A program made the position numbers and the translations under genes. A stretch of DNA of 40,199 nucleotides from the NCBI GenBank assembly GCA_035529015.1, contig DATKXP010000276.1:1-40199 (forward strand), given 5' to 3'. The notes under the pieces are model-generated. The model had not been told where the DNA came from. It saw only the letters and a program-made list of their open reading frames with translations, and ran no database searches. Shown piece by piece: positions 22,243 through 31,412 of this stretch (position 1 is its first letter; each line of letters opens with the position of its first letter). The stretch comes from JAUVZF01 sp035529015 (GTDB lineage Bacteria; Planctomycetota; Phycisphaerae; FEN-1346).

Positions 22243-25172
22243 CACCGGTCTCCGTCGCCTGTTCCCCGCCTGCCCCCGGCCCGGGCCGACGACAGCGTCC
22301 GCGCCACGGAGACCACCTCGAAGGCCTCAATCCGGTCGCCGACCTTGACGTCACTGTACCCGGCGACATGAATGCCGCACTCCTGGCCGGCCCGGGCCTC
22401 GCGGACATCGTCTTTGAACCGCTTCAGCGACTCGATCCGGCCGGTGTAGATGACGAGCCCGTCGCGGATGATACGCAGGGTGGCGTTGCGGTTGATCACG
22501 CCGTCGGTCATGCGGCATCCGGCAATGGTTCCAACGCGGCTGATCTTGAACGTCTGAAGCACTTCGCACTCGCCCAGGTGCCGCTCCTCTTCCAGCGGCG
22601 CCAGCAGCCCTTCGAGCGCTTTGCGGACGTCGTCGGTCACGTTGTAAATGATGCTGTACGGTCGGATGTCCACGCCGCGCGCCTCCGCCAGGAGGCGGGC
22701 CGCCTGGTCGGGCACCGCGTTGAAACCGATGATGACGGCATCGGACGCGTCGGCCAACAGCACGTCGCTCTCGTTCACACCACCCACGGCCGCGTGAATC
22801 ACTCGGACGCGGACCTCGGGGTGCTCGATTTTCTCGAGGTTCTCGCGGATCGCCTCGACGGACCCCTGGACGTCGGCCTTGATGATGACGGGCAGTTCCC
22901 TGACCTCCTCGGTGGTCATCTGTTCGAAGACGGCCTCCAAGGTCCTCGGGCGGCGATGCTCGGCCAGGGTGGCCTCCCGTTGACTGCGCCGCCGGTCCTC
23001 GGCCAGTTGCTTGGCCACCGAGAGGTCGTCGAGGACATAGAACCGGTCGCCGGCCTCCGGAACGCTCGAGAGCCCCGCAACGCGGACGGGCACGGTGGGG
23101 CCGGCTCGGCGCATGCGCTTGCGGTTCTCGTCGGTCATCGCCCGGATCTTGCCGCATGCCGTCCCGGCCACGACGACGTTACCGGCCTCGAGAGTCCCGT
23201 TCTGGACCAGAAGGGTGGCCATCGGCCCGAAGCCCTCTGCCAGTTCGGCCTCGATGACGGTCCCGACGGCGTCCCGGTCGGGGTTGGCTTTCAGTTCGAT
23301 CATCTCGGCCTCGAGCAGGAGCGCCTCGAGCAGGGCATCGACGTTCTGCCCCGTGGTGGCCGATGTTTCGATACAGATCGTCTGGCCGCCCCATTCCTCG
23401 GTCAGCAGTTCGTACTGGGTCAATTGCTGCTTGACCCGCTCCGGGTTGGCCTGCGGGAGGTCGCACTTGTTGATGGCCACGACGATGGGCACGTCGGCTG
23501 CCCTGGCGTGGTTGATGGCCTCCTCGGTCTGCGGCATGATGCCGTCGTCGGCGGCGATGACGAGAACGGCCACATCGGTCACCTTGGCGCCGCGGGCCCG
23601 CATGGCGGTAAAGGCCTCGTGGCCAGGCGTGTCGAGGAACGTGATCCATCGCTCGCCCACGTGCACGCGATACGCACCGATGTGCTGCGTAATGCCGCCG
23701 GCCTCGCCCTCCACCACGCGCGACTTGCGGATGTAGTCCATCAGCGACGTCTTGCCGTGGTCCACGTGCCCGAGGAACGTCACGATGGGCGGCCGCGGCT
23801 GAAGCGCCTCGGCCGGGTCCTCGCGCTGCTCGATCTCGCTGATGACGTCGGCCAGCGCCCGCTCCCGGCGGATCTCCAGTTCGATGTCGCGGCTCACGGC
23901 GACGTCGAGCACCTGCTCTTCGGTGAGCGCGTCGTTGATCGTCGCCATGACCCCCTGCACCATGAGGTGCTTGATGATGTCGCCGGCCCTGATGCCGAGG
24001 GCCGACGAGAGGTCTTTGACGGTGACGGGCATCTCGACAACGGCCTTTCTCGGCCCTTCCGGGACGCGCGGTCTCGGCAGGGCACGCGCCGGTCGGGCGG
24101 CAAGGGGCCTGCCGGTGCGACCGAGGCGGACGCGTTCGCTGGAGATCGTCGAGCCGGCTCCGCCGCCGCCCGCCAAGGCAGCAAGGTCTTCCTGCTCCTC
24201 GCGTTTACGGATCCGTTCGCGCCGTCGGAAGGCTTGGGCCCGTCTCAGGCCCTCCGCCTCCGGTTCGGCAATGCGCTTGCCTCGTCGGCGTCCGCGGCGA
24301 GCCCCCGGAGCGCCTTCTTTGGCAGGCGCCGCCACGCCCTCATCCGCGCGGGCCGCAGCAGGCCTGGCCCGGGGTTTTGACGGCCGCGCGGCCGGCTTGC
24401 GCGTTGCCGGTGCGCCAACGCCAATCGCCTGGGGATGCGGCGCGGGCGGCGCGGCCGGCCCGGCCACCTCTTTCGGATGGCGAAGCGGCTTGGGCGCCAG
24501 TTTCGGGCGCGGAGCCAGTTTCGGTCCCGGTGGCCGACGGGTCACGCGTCGGCGTTCGCGCCGCTCGGCGGGAGGTGCGGGGGCCTCGACGCCGGGCGCC
24601 TCGGCGGTCGGTGGGGCCGGCGGCGCCTCGGCAACCGGTTGTTCTCCGACGGCGGCGGGTTCGGCCGCTTCGGCCAGCGGCGGCGCCTCCGCGGCCGGCG
24701 CCTCCGCGACCGGCGCCTCCGCGGCCGGCACCTCCGCGGCCACAGGCATCTCTTCAACGGCGGCAGGGGCCTCGACCTCGGTGGCTGGCGGCTGGCGAGA
24801 CGGGGGTTTGCGACGGGTGGGCAGTTTCAGGCCTTCGGCCTTGGGTTTCTTGCGTCCGCGCGTCGGTAGAGCGATGACCCTCTTGCGGGCCTGTTCGAGC
24901 TGCTCCTCGGGAGAGAGTTCCGGCTCAGGCGGCGCCGCCGGCTCGGGCGGCGCGACGGGCGGGGCCGGGGGCTCGGGCCGCGGCTCGGGCTCTGCCTCCT
25001 CCGGCTCATCACCGAGGAACACCGCCAGGCGGCGACGGACCTGATCCGCCTCGTCGTCGTCAACCGTGCTGGAGTGGGACTTGACATCGAGCCCGGCCTC
25101 GCGGCAGACCTCGATGACCTCTTTGCTCGGGATGTCGAACTCGCGGGCAAGTTCGTAGATACGTACCGACAC
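22242..25172 (-). CDS. infB: Translation initiation factor IF-2
   Basis: GTPase that brings initiator fMet-tRNA to the ribosome. The 976-residue protein has an N-terminal IF2N helix domain (SVRIYELAREFDIPSKEVIE), then a very long Pro/Ala/Glu-rich linker with near-repeats such as AEAPVAEAPAAEAPP (about residues 60-290), and basic R/K-rich blocks. A second IF2N domain follows (VTVKDLSSALGIRAGDIIKHL). The G domain has GHVDHGKT at 468-475, DTPGHEAF and NKCD, and domains II-IV run to the end. GTG at 25172 has GGAGG 6 nt upstream. It lies 19 nt after nusA and overlaps ylxP. A long linker is common in GC-rich bacteria. Confidence 0.96.
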   Translation of the reverse strand: MSVRIYELAREFDIPSKEVIEVCREAGLDVKSHSSTVDDDEADQVRRRLAVFLGDEPEEAEPEPRPEPPAPPVAPPEPAAPPEPELSPEEQLEQARKRVIALPTRGRKKPKAEGLKLPTRRKPPSRQPPATEVEAPAAVEEMPVAAEVPAAEAPVAEAPAAEAPPLAEAAEPAAVGEQPVAEAPPAPPTAEAPGVEAPAPPAERRERRRVTRRPPGPKLAPRPKLAPKPLRHPKEVAGPAAPPAPHPQAIGVGAPATRKPAARPSKPRARPAAARADEGVAAPAKEGAPGARRGRRRGKRIAEPEAEGLRRAQAFRRRERIRKREEQEDLAALAGGGGAGSTISSERVRLGRTGRPLAARPARALPRPRVPEGPRKAVVEMPVTVKDLSSALGIRAGDIIKHLMVQGVMATINDALTEEQVLDVAVSRDIELEIRRERALADVISEIEQREDPAEALQPRPPIVTFLGHVDHGKTSLMDYIRKSRVVEGEAGGITQHIGAYRVHVGERWITFLDTPGHEAFTAMRARGAKVTDVAVLVIAADDGIMPQTEEAINHARAADVPIVVAINKCDLPQANPERVKQQLTQYELLTEEWGGQTICIETSATTGQNVDALLEALLLEAEMIELKANPDRDAVGTVIEAELAEGFGPMATLLVQNGTLEAGNVVVAGTACGKIRAMTDENRKRMRRAGPTVPVRVAGLSSVPEAGDRFYVLDDLSVAKQLAEDRRRSQREATLAEHRRPRTLEAVFEQMTTEEVRELPVIIKADVQGSVEAIRENLEKIEHPEVRVRVIHAAVGGVNESDVLLADASDAVIIGFNAVPDQAARLLAEARGVDIRPYSIIYNVTDDVRKALEGLLAPLEEERHLGECEVLQTFKISRVGTIAGCRMTDGVINRNATLRIIRDGLVIYTGRIESLKRFKDDVREARAGQECGIHVAGYSDVKVGDRIEAFEVVSVARTLSSARAGGRRGTGDGDR

Positions 25173-25191
25173 CGCGTCCCTCCCTGAACGG

Positions 25192-26673
25192 CTACGTTTC
25201 GGGCGCCGCATCCGGCTCCCGGTCGTCGTCCACACCCTCGTCGTCAGACGCTTCGGGGGGCACCTCGTCGGACCCCGCAGCGTCCGGCTCCGGGGCCTCC
25301 TGCGGCTCCTGGGCGGCCGGTTCCGTTTCGGTTTCGGCGGATTCGGTCTCGTCGCTCTCGGCATCGTCGGAGACCTGTGCATCGTCCGCCGCGTCCTTGG
25401 CTTCCGGTTGCCCGGCCGGAGCCGCCTCCTCAGCGGCTTCGTCGGCGAGCGTCTCCTCGTCGCCGCCTTCCTCGGCGGCAGCCTTGGCGGCGGTGGCCGC
25501 TTCGGCTTCGCGTTCGGCCGCCCTGATTTCGAGTTCAGCGACGCGTTCGGCCACCTGGGCGACGATGTCCTGGGCCTGCTCGATGTCCACGCCCGCCAGG
25601 CGCGCCAACGTCTCGGGGGCCACCTCGACCACGTCGGCAAGGCTGATGTAGCCGGTGGCCATGAGTTCATTTGCCAGGTCCGGGCCGACGGCCTCGATCT
25701 CGGTGAGTTGCTCCATGGCCGTGGCCCGTTGCTCGTCGTACTCGCCGGGGGTAAGGATGTCGATGTTCCAGCCGCTCAGCCTTGCCGCCAGCCGTACGTT
25801 CTGGCCCCTCTTGCCGATGGCCAGGCTCAACTGGTCCTCCGACACCAGGACGGTGGCGCGGTTGATATCGCGGTTCAGGAGGATTTCCTTGACCTCGGCC
25901 GGCTTCAGGCCGTTGGCGATGAACACCTGGGGCGACTCGTTGAACCGGACGATGTCGATCTTCTCGCCGGCCACCTCTTCGACGATGTTCTTGATGCGGC
26001 TGCCGCGAATGCCGACGCAGGCGCCGACGGCATCGACGCGGCTGTCCGTGCTCGAGACAGCCACCTTCGTACGGTGCCCCGGCTCGCGGGCGATGGCCTC
26101 GACCTGGATGACGCGGTCGGCCACTTCGGGCACCTCGAGTTCGAACAGGCGGATGATCAGTTCCGGGTGGACGCGCGAGAGGACGATCTTGATATTGGCG
26201 CCGGCTTCGCGGACCTCAATGATGAGGGCCCGAATGCGGTCGCCCACGTGGAGCGTCTCGCCGGGAATCTGTTCGCTTCGCGGGAGGAACCCCTCGCCGC
26301 GACCCAGATTGACGAGGGCGTTGCCGCGGTCGATCCGCGTGACCTGACCCGAGACGATGGTGCCGACCTGATCGCCGTAGTCTTCCATGAGACTGGCGCG
26401 TTCGGCATCGCGGATCTTCTGGATGATGACCTGTTTGGCGGTCTGGGCCGCGATACGGCCGAGGACGGCCGGGTCGAGCACCACGTCGTTGAGCGTGGCG
26501 TGGATGTCGCCCGTTTCGCGGTCGATCGAGACGACGGCTTCCTCCACCGTGCCGAAATGCTTCTTGGCGGCCGAGGCGAGCGCGGCCTCGATACCCTGGA
26601 ACACCACCTCGGCGTCGATGTTTTTCTCGCGTCGGATCGCGTCTATGATTCGGACCAGTTCGGCACCGTTCAT
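25192..26673 (-). CDS. nusA: Transcription termination/antitermination protein NusA
   Basis: NusA binds RNA polymerase and nascent RNA to control pausing and termination. The 493-residue protein has the N-terminal polymerase-binding domain (MNGAELVRIIDAIRREKNID), an S1 domain (QVGTIVSGQVTRIDRGNALVNLG), and two KH domains (GIRGSRIKNIVEEVAGEKID and LAIGKRGQNVRLAA). It also has helix-hairpin-helix-like segments (EIEAVGPDLANELMATG, VAPETLARLAGVD) and an acidic Glu/Asp/Ala tail from about residue 415. ATG at 26673 has GAGGAG 11 nt upstream. It begins the long operon; a terminator separates it from the ABC ATPase upstream. rimP, usually before nusA, is not here, nor are ylxR/ylxQ between nusA and infB. 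Confidence 0.96.
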   Translation of the reverse strand: MNGAELVRIIDAIRREKNIDAEVVFQGIEAALASAAKKHFGTVEEAVVSIDRETGDIHATLNDVVLDPAVLGRIAAQTAKQVIIQKIRDAERASLMEDYGDQVGTIVSGQVTRIDRGNALVNLGRGEGFLPRSEQIPGETLHVGDRIRALIIEVREAGANIKIVLSRVHPELIIRLFELEVPEVADRVIQVEAIAREPGHRTKVAVSSTDSRVDAVGACVGIRGSRIKNIVEEVAGEKIDIVRFNESPQVFIANGLKPAEVKEILLNRDINRATVLVSEDQLSLAIGKRGQNVRLAARLSGWNIDILTPGEYDEQRATAMEQLTEIEAVGPDLANELMATGYISLADVVEVAPETLARLAGVDIEQAQDIVAQVAERVAELEIRAAEREAEAATAAKAAAEEGGDEETLADEAAEEAAPAGQPEAKDAADDAQVSDDAESDETESAETETEPAAQEPQEAPEPDAAGSDEVPPEASDDEGVDDDREPDAAPET

Positions 26674-26734
26674 TCGCGTTGCTGCTCCTCGAGTCCGTCT
26701 GCCGTCGGTTCGACTCCCACGCCGCGCGGCGAAA

Positions 26735-26765
26735 CAAAAAAGTGGGACCACGACCAGACCCCACT
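26735..26765 (-). terminator. Intrinsic terminator after the ABC ATPase gene
   Basis: On the minus strand: AGTGGG (26765-26760), a 13-nt loop, CCCACT (26746-26741), then six T (26740-26735). It lies about 50 nt past the ATPase stop codon. This is the clearest Rho-independent terminator in the window and separates that gene from nusA. Confidence 0.65.
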
Positions 26766-26814
26766 CCGGCCACCGCCGCCCGTCGCCGGCGCGTGGCCCG
26801 CACCTCGCCTCGAA

Positions 26815-27951
<1,137 letters not shown>

Positions 27952-27967
27952 AGCAGACCCCGTCGCC

Positions 27968-27993
27968 AAAAAATTCCCGCGCCGCGCGGGAAT
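27968..27993 (-). terminator. Terminator-like hairpin upstream of the ABC ATPase gene
   Basis: Minus strand: perfect 9-bp stem ATTCCCGCG/CGCGGGAAT (27993-27985, 27981-27973), 3-nt loop, then five T (27972-27968). It is 17 nt before the ATPase ATG and about 120 nt after the stop of the cyclophilin-like gene. It could terminate that upstream transcript. It also begins almost exactly at the predicted start of the ATPase transcript, where it would form a 5' hairpin. Confidence 0.6.
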
Positions 27994-28000
27994 GGTTCTA

Positions 28001-28029
28001 AATGTACCGCGACCACGCCCGGCCGTCAA
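28001..28029 (-). promoter_or_regulatory. Promoter for the ABC ATPase gene
   Basis: Minus-strand TTGACG (28024-28029), 17-nt spacer and TACATT (28001-28006); 5 of 6 and 4 of 6 matches. Transcription would begin near 27994, at the base of the hairpin at 27973-27993. Confidence 0.5.
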
Positions 28030-28114
28030 CAACTTTCTCGCGTCTGACCAGCCGGCACTCGTCGCCTAACCCATTGCCGGCAAAAACGTTACGGACGATA
28101 TGGGGAGGAAGCGA

Positions 28115-28684
28115 CTAGGCCTCCTCGGCCGGTTTGTCCTCCTGGGCATCGTCGGTCGCTGCCGCTTCAGCGGCTTCCGGTTCGCCCGCGTCCGCGACCG
28201 GTTCGGTCGCATCGGGTTCCTGGGCCGCCTCGCCCGTTTCGGCCTCAGCCTCAGCGGGCGGTTCGGGCTCACCGGCCTCCTCGGCCTGAGCCGGCGGTTC
28301 CTCAGCAACCTCCTCGACGGCCTCAATGCGGATGGCATCGCCTTCCCGGACCTGCCGGAAGACCTTGATGTCGCCTTCACAGCGGCCGATGGGGTTGACG
28401 GGGCTGGCCGCCCGGGGCTCGTCGCCCTTGGAGGCGGGCGTTCTGCCGAAGAAGATGCAGAAGGCGCTGCCGGTCGGCCAGTAGCCAAGTTCGCCGACCT
28501 CCATGCGGTCGCGGGCTTCCAGACCCAGGTCGCACTGCACGGGGATGCTGAAGTAGATCTCCTGCCCCCACGTGTTGACGGTGCTGTCGATGGGCAAGGC
28601 GTCCCAGATGCGCTCCGCCGTCGGCGACTCGTTCAGCGTGCCGAGCATCTCGACCTTGTGTGTGCCGATGCGTATTTCGTGCAT
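28115..28684 (-). CDS. Cyclophilin-like fold protein (TM1367 family) with acidic tail
   Basis: Residues 1 to about 118 match the small cyclophilin-like family typified by Thermotoga TM1367. They include the segment SPTAERIWDALPIDSTVNTW, GQEIYFSIPV, MEVGELGYWPTGSAFCIFFG and SKGDEPRAASPVNPIGR. The structural family resembles peptidyl-prolyl isomerases, but catalytic activity has not been established for it as far as I know. Residues 119-189 are an unusual low-complexity tail of Glu, Ala, Pro and Asp (about 70 residues) not part of the usual compact domain. ATG at 28684 has a GAGAGAGG site directly upstream. The gene stands alone between two terminator-like structures. Confidence 0.85.
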   Translation of the reverse strand: MHEIRIGTHKVEMLGTLNESPTAERIWDALPIDSTVNTWGQEIYFSIPVQCDLGLEARDRMEVGELGYWPTGSAFCIFFGRTPASKGDEPRAASPVNPIGRCEGDIKVFRQVREGDAIRIEAVEEVAEEPPAQAEEAGEPEPPAEAEAETGEAAQEPDATEPVADAGEPEAAEAAATDDAQEDKPAEEA

Positions 28685-28716
28685 AAACCTCTCTCTTCAC
28701 AGTCCGCGAACGGTCC

Positions 28717-28745
28717 ACGGTACAGACGCGCGCGAACCGATGCAA
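28717..28745 (-). promoter_or_regulatory. Weak candidate promoter for the cyclophilin-like gene
   Basis: Minus-strand TTGCAT (28740-28745), 17-nt spacer, TACCGT (28717-28722), each 3 of 6. Placed by spacing and position, about 33 nt before the ATG; the evidence is slight. Confidence 0.28.
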
Positions 28746-28768
28746 GCAAAAAGCGGCTCGCAGACGAT

Positions 28769-28811
28769 ACGGACCGGATGCGCCCACCCAGGGAAGGCGA
28801 ATCCGGTCCGT
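28769..28811. repeat. 11-bp inverted repeat in the intergenic region
   Basis: ACGGACCGGAT (28769-28779) and its exact complement ATCCGGTCCGT (28801-28811), 21 nt apart. It lies between the 31-residue peptide gene and the cyclophilin-like gene, both minus strand. It could be a factor-dependent terminator for the peptide gene or an operator for the downstream gene. No T-run follows. Confidence 0.55.
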
Positions 28812-28867
28812 CTCCGTGGGGCCGACGCTCGAGCGCGGCCCCTCCAGAAAGGCGCCAGCGACGCCGG

Positions 28868-28963
28868 CTATCCCTCTTTCTGCTTTTTCTTGATGATCAC
28901 GTACGCGACGATCAGAGCAACCAATACGACGAGCAGAAGCCACCACCACCAATCAAAGCCCAT
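28868..28963 (-). CDS. 31-residue single-span membrane peptide
   Basis: The coding sequence is short but well supported: AAGGAGG lies 6 nt before the ATG at 28963, the strongest ribosome-binding site in the window, and a promoter-like pair lies at 29032-29059. The peptide begins MGFDWWWWLLLVV, with four consecutive Trp at the membrane edge, a hydrophobic helix to about residue 24, and a basic KKKQKEG end. By the positive-inside rule the C-terminus would be cytoplasmic. The family is not recognised; small single-span proteins of this type often modulate larger membrane complexes. It lies downstream of the O-antigen-ligase gene with its own promoter. Confidence 0.7.
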   Translation of the reverse strand: MGFDWWWWLLLVVLVALIVAYVIIKKKQKEG

Positions 28964-29031
28964 GAGGGTCCTCCTTCGTGTCAGGCAACTCACACCGGGG
29001 GCTGCCAGCCGCCCCTCCCCCTGTTGCCGCC

Positions 29032-29059
29032 AGAATAATGGCCGGCGCCTTCGAGTCAA
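29032..29059 (-). promoter_or_regulatory. Promoter for the 31-residue membrane peptide gene
   Basis: Minus-strand TTGACT (29054-29059), 16-nt spacer and TATTCT (29032-29037); 5 of 6 and 4 of 6. Transcription would start near 29025, leaving a leader of about 62 nt that contains a G-rich hairpin-forming stretch and the AAGGAGG site. Confidence 0.5.
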
Positions 29060-29066
29060 GCACTAT

Positions 29067-31412
29067 TTAGTCGCTCGACGCGCCCTTCGGCGGCGGCGCG
29101 TGTGCCTGAAGTTCCTTGATCCGGCTCCGGACCTTGTCGCGCACCTCATCCGCCAGGCGCAACCGCGTCTCGGGCATCAGGCGGTCGAGCCGCACGACCT
29201 CCCGATAGGCCTCCAGGGCCGCCTCCTTCTCGCCCAGACCGTCGATGACCTCAGCCAGATGCAGCCGCGTCGGGATGTGCGTCGGATACAGGCGCGCGGC
29301 CTCTTCGAGGCAGGCCCGCGCAGCAGCCAGGGCACCGGGGTTTCGGTCGGCCCCTTCTGGGGCAAGGTAGCATGTCGCCAAGGCCAGATACGCCTGCCGC
29401 AGACGCGGGTGCCGGGTCAGGGCGTCGCGGTATCCTCGAATGGCCCGTTCGAGGTGGACGGCGCCGGCGGCGCCTTCCTCCGCCGCGGCCTCCTGCCTCC
29501 AGGCCTGGGCGCGGAACACGTGCGGTTCCCACGCCAGGGGGTTGGCTTCGGCGGCGGCGCGCAGCGGTTCGTCGCCGGCGAAGACGTCCAGGCTCCGCTT
29601 CACCATTTCCAGCAGCGCCCATTCCCTGCCCACCGGCAGGATCAGCAGCCGCGCGTACAGGAAGCAGACGGCCATGGCCGCCAGCATGAGCAGGAACCGG
29701 GCGGGCGCGCCCAGGGCGAATCCGGGCAGGTCGGCGCCGGGCGTCGTGGTATCAGGCGCCGGTTCGGGTGCCCCGTCGCTCCCGCGAGGGGCACGACGCG
29801 CCCGAGGGGGCCGAAGCGACATGCCGACAACCACGAGCATCGCCCAGGCCGCCGGCGGCTCGAGAATAGCGGTGCCGATCTGTTCCTGGACCGCAAAGGC
29901 CAGCACCGCCACCACGCAGGCCGTGTGCAGGCTCCGAAACGGCCGGGCCGACGCCGCCAGCCGCGACGGTTCTTCGCCCGCCCCAAGCCCGATGACCACC
30001 GCCATGACCGCCGTGGCCGCAACGCCCCAGTACCATCCGATGGCGAAAACATAGATCGCTACCGGCCCGGCAATCAGCATCACCGGCACGAGCATAGGGA
30101 GGACCGGCTCGCCGTGCGAAACCGCTCCCTTACGGTCGCGGCTAGTAGGTTCAGGGCCCGACCACGCATCACCCGACCACGCATCAGCCAGCCGCGCACC
30201 ACCAGGCCGCGCACCACCCGACCACGCCGCGCGCAGCCACTCCCGGACCACGCCCACCGCCAGCAGCACGAGCGCCGTCGCCCCGGCCAGGCCCAACGTG
30301 CTCCACGTCGAGAGGAGCATGTTGTGGGGATCGGCCACCTCTTCGGGCGCCCAGGCCGCCTTGTGCTGGACGTAATGGTGCCCGAAATTCTCCAGGCCGA
30401 CGCCGGTGTCCCAATGCCGGCGGAGAATCTCGAGGGTGGCCCTCCAGTAATCGAGCCGGTACCGCAAGGTCCTCACCGCCCCCGCCACCGTCGGATGGTC
30501 CACCTGCGTGGCGGCGGCCAGCGCGACCGCCGCGACGACCAGCGGCGCGACGTACAGCACGATCCGCACCGGCCGCCTGTGGACCCGCCACGCCACGGCC
30601 AACCAGTAGAGGCCGACGGCCAGGGCCGCCACGGCCGCACGGCTCTGGGTCAGGACGACGCCGGCAGCGCACGCCAGGGCCGCCGCAATCATCACAGTGG
30701 CCAGGATCCGCCCTCCGCGCGACCCGACCTCCTTCCACTTCTCCCGCGCCAAGCCCACCGCCACGAAGAAGCCGAGCGTCAGGAAAGCGGCCAGGACGTT
30801 CGGGTGGCCCATCGAGGCCTGAACGCCGCCGAAGAACCGGTCGATGAACGCCTGTTCCTGATACCCGCCCGGTTCGATGCCGTACTTGGCGAGGACATCC
30901 TCGCGGTTCGCCTGAAAGAACTCCCACGCGCTCGGCAACCCGACCGCGGTCTGGTGGATGGCAACCGCGGCCGACACCAGCGCCGTCGCCACCAGCACCG
31001 ACAACAGAAACCGGCGCTCGGCGTCCGTCCGAATGGCCTGGACCAGGGCGAACAGGCCGACCCCCAGGCCCGTCACCTCGGCCGCACGGACCAGGGCCGA
31101 CGACTTGTCCGACGCGACGGCCGTCGAAACCGCCGCGCCGAGAACCAACAGCCCCGCCGGAATGGCGAGCCAGGCGGCAGGGAGCGTCGCCCGGCGCTCG
31201 GCCACCCACGATGCCGCCACGAGGACCGGCATCAGCCACAGCCCCAGGCCGATGATCAGGACCACGAGCGGCCCCGGCACGCCCGGCACGCAGAAGAAAC
31301 TGGCGTCGGTCGAAAACCGCGGCAGCACGGCGAGCATGACGGCCCCGATGACGATCACCGCGCGGCGGAGCCACTTGGCCACCGTTCGGCCGGATGGGGC
31401 GGAAGGGATCAC
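29067..31412 (-). CDS. O-antigen ligase-like (Wzy_C) membrane protein with TPR domain
   Basis: The 781-residue protein starts at GTG 31412, overlapping the upstream stop as GTGA, with GGGAGG 7 nt before it. It has about a dozen hydrophobic segments. The Wzy_C/O-antigen ligase region includes QSRAAVAALAVGLYW, a large periplasmic loop and GVGLENFGHHYV with DPHNMLLSTWSTLGLAG, which fits the family's conserved His/Arg residues. The C-terminal 160 residues form TPR helices (YRDALTRHPRLRQAYLALATCY, LHLAEVIDGLGEKEAALEAYREV). Such proteins join or polymerise lipid-linked glycans. A repeat-derived, low-complexity insert lies in the loop after AVGVVREWLRAAW. It is last of a three-gene surface-polysaccharide operon. 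Confidence 0.85.
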   Translation of the reverse strand: MIPSAPSGRTVAKWLRRAVIVIGAVMLAVLPRFSTDASFFCVPGVPGPLVVLIIGLGLWLMPVLVAASWVAERRATLPAAWLAIPAGLLVLGAAVSTAVASDKSSALVRAAEVTGLGVGLFALVQAIRTDAERRFLLSVLVATALVSAAVAIHQTAVGLPSAWEFFQANREDVLAKYGIEPGGYQEQAFIDRFFGGVQASMGHPNVLAAFLTLGFFVAVGLAREKWKEVGSRGGRILATVMIAAALACAAGVVLTQSRAAVAALAVGLYWLAVAWRVHRRPVRIVLYVAPLVVAAVALAAATQVDHPTVAGAVRTLRYRLDYWRATLEILRRHWDTGVGLENFGHHYVQHKAAWAPEEVADPHNMLLSTWSTLGLAGATALVLLAVGVVREWLRAAWSGGARPGGARLADAWSGDAWSGPEPTSRDRKGAVSHGEPVLPMLVPVMLIAGPVAIYVFAIGWYWGVAATAVMAVVIGLGAGEEPSRLAASARPFRSLHTACVVAVLAFAVQEQIGTAILEPPAAWAMLVVVGMSLRPPRARRAPRGSDGAPEPAPDTTTPGADLPGFALGAPARFLLMLAAMAVCFLYARLLILPVGREWALLEMVKRSLDVFAGDEPLRAAAEANPLAWEPHVFRAQAWRQEAAAEEGAAGAVHLERAIRGYRDALTRHPRLRQAYLALATCYLAPEGADRNPGALAAARACLEEAARLYPTHIPTRLHLAEVIDGLGEKEAALEAYREVVRLDRLMPETRLRLADEVRDKVRSRIKELQAHAPPPKGASSD
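30121..30218. repeat. Repeat insert inside the O-antigen ligase-like gene
   Basis: CCGCTCCCTTACGGTCGCGG (30122-30141), a REP-like hairpin sequence, is followed by two perfect tandem copies of CCCGACCACGCATCA (30157-30171, 30172-30186) and two copies of GCCGCGCACCACC (30191-30203, 30206-30218). The block stays open in the coding frame and encodes the low-complexity segment GGARLADAWSGDAWSGPEPT followed by SRDRKGAVSHGEP. Confidence 0.7.

Noticed and set aside
26704..26722. tRNA or tmRNA T-arm-like sequence (GGTTCGACTCCCAC)
   Set aside because: The T-stem has a mismatch and no acceptor, D-arm or anticodon arm can be built; upstream is the nusA coding region.
30157..30218. CRISPR-like direct repeats
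   Set aside because: Units are 13-15 bp, adjacent or nearly so, without spacers, and lie inside a coding sequence with no cas genes.
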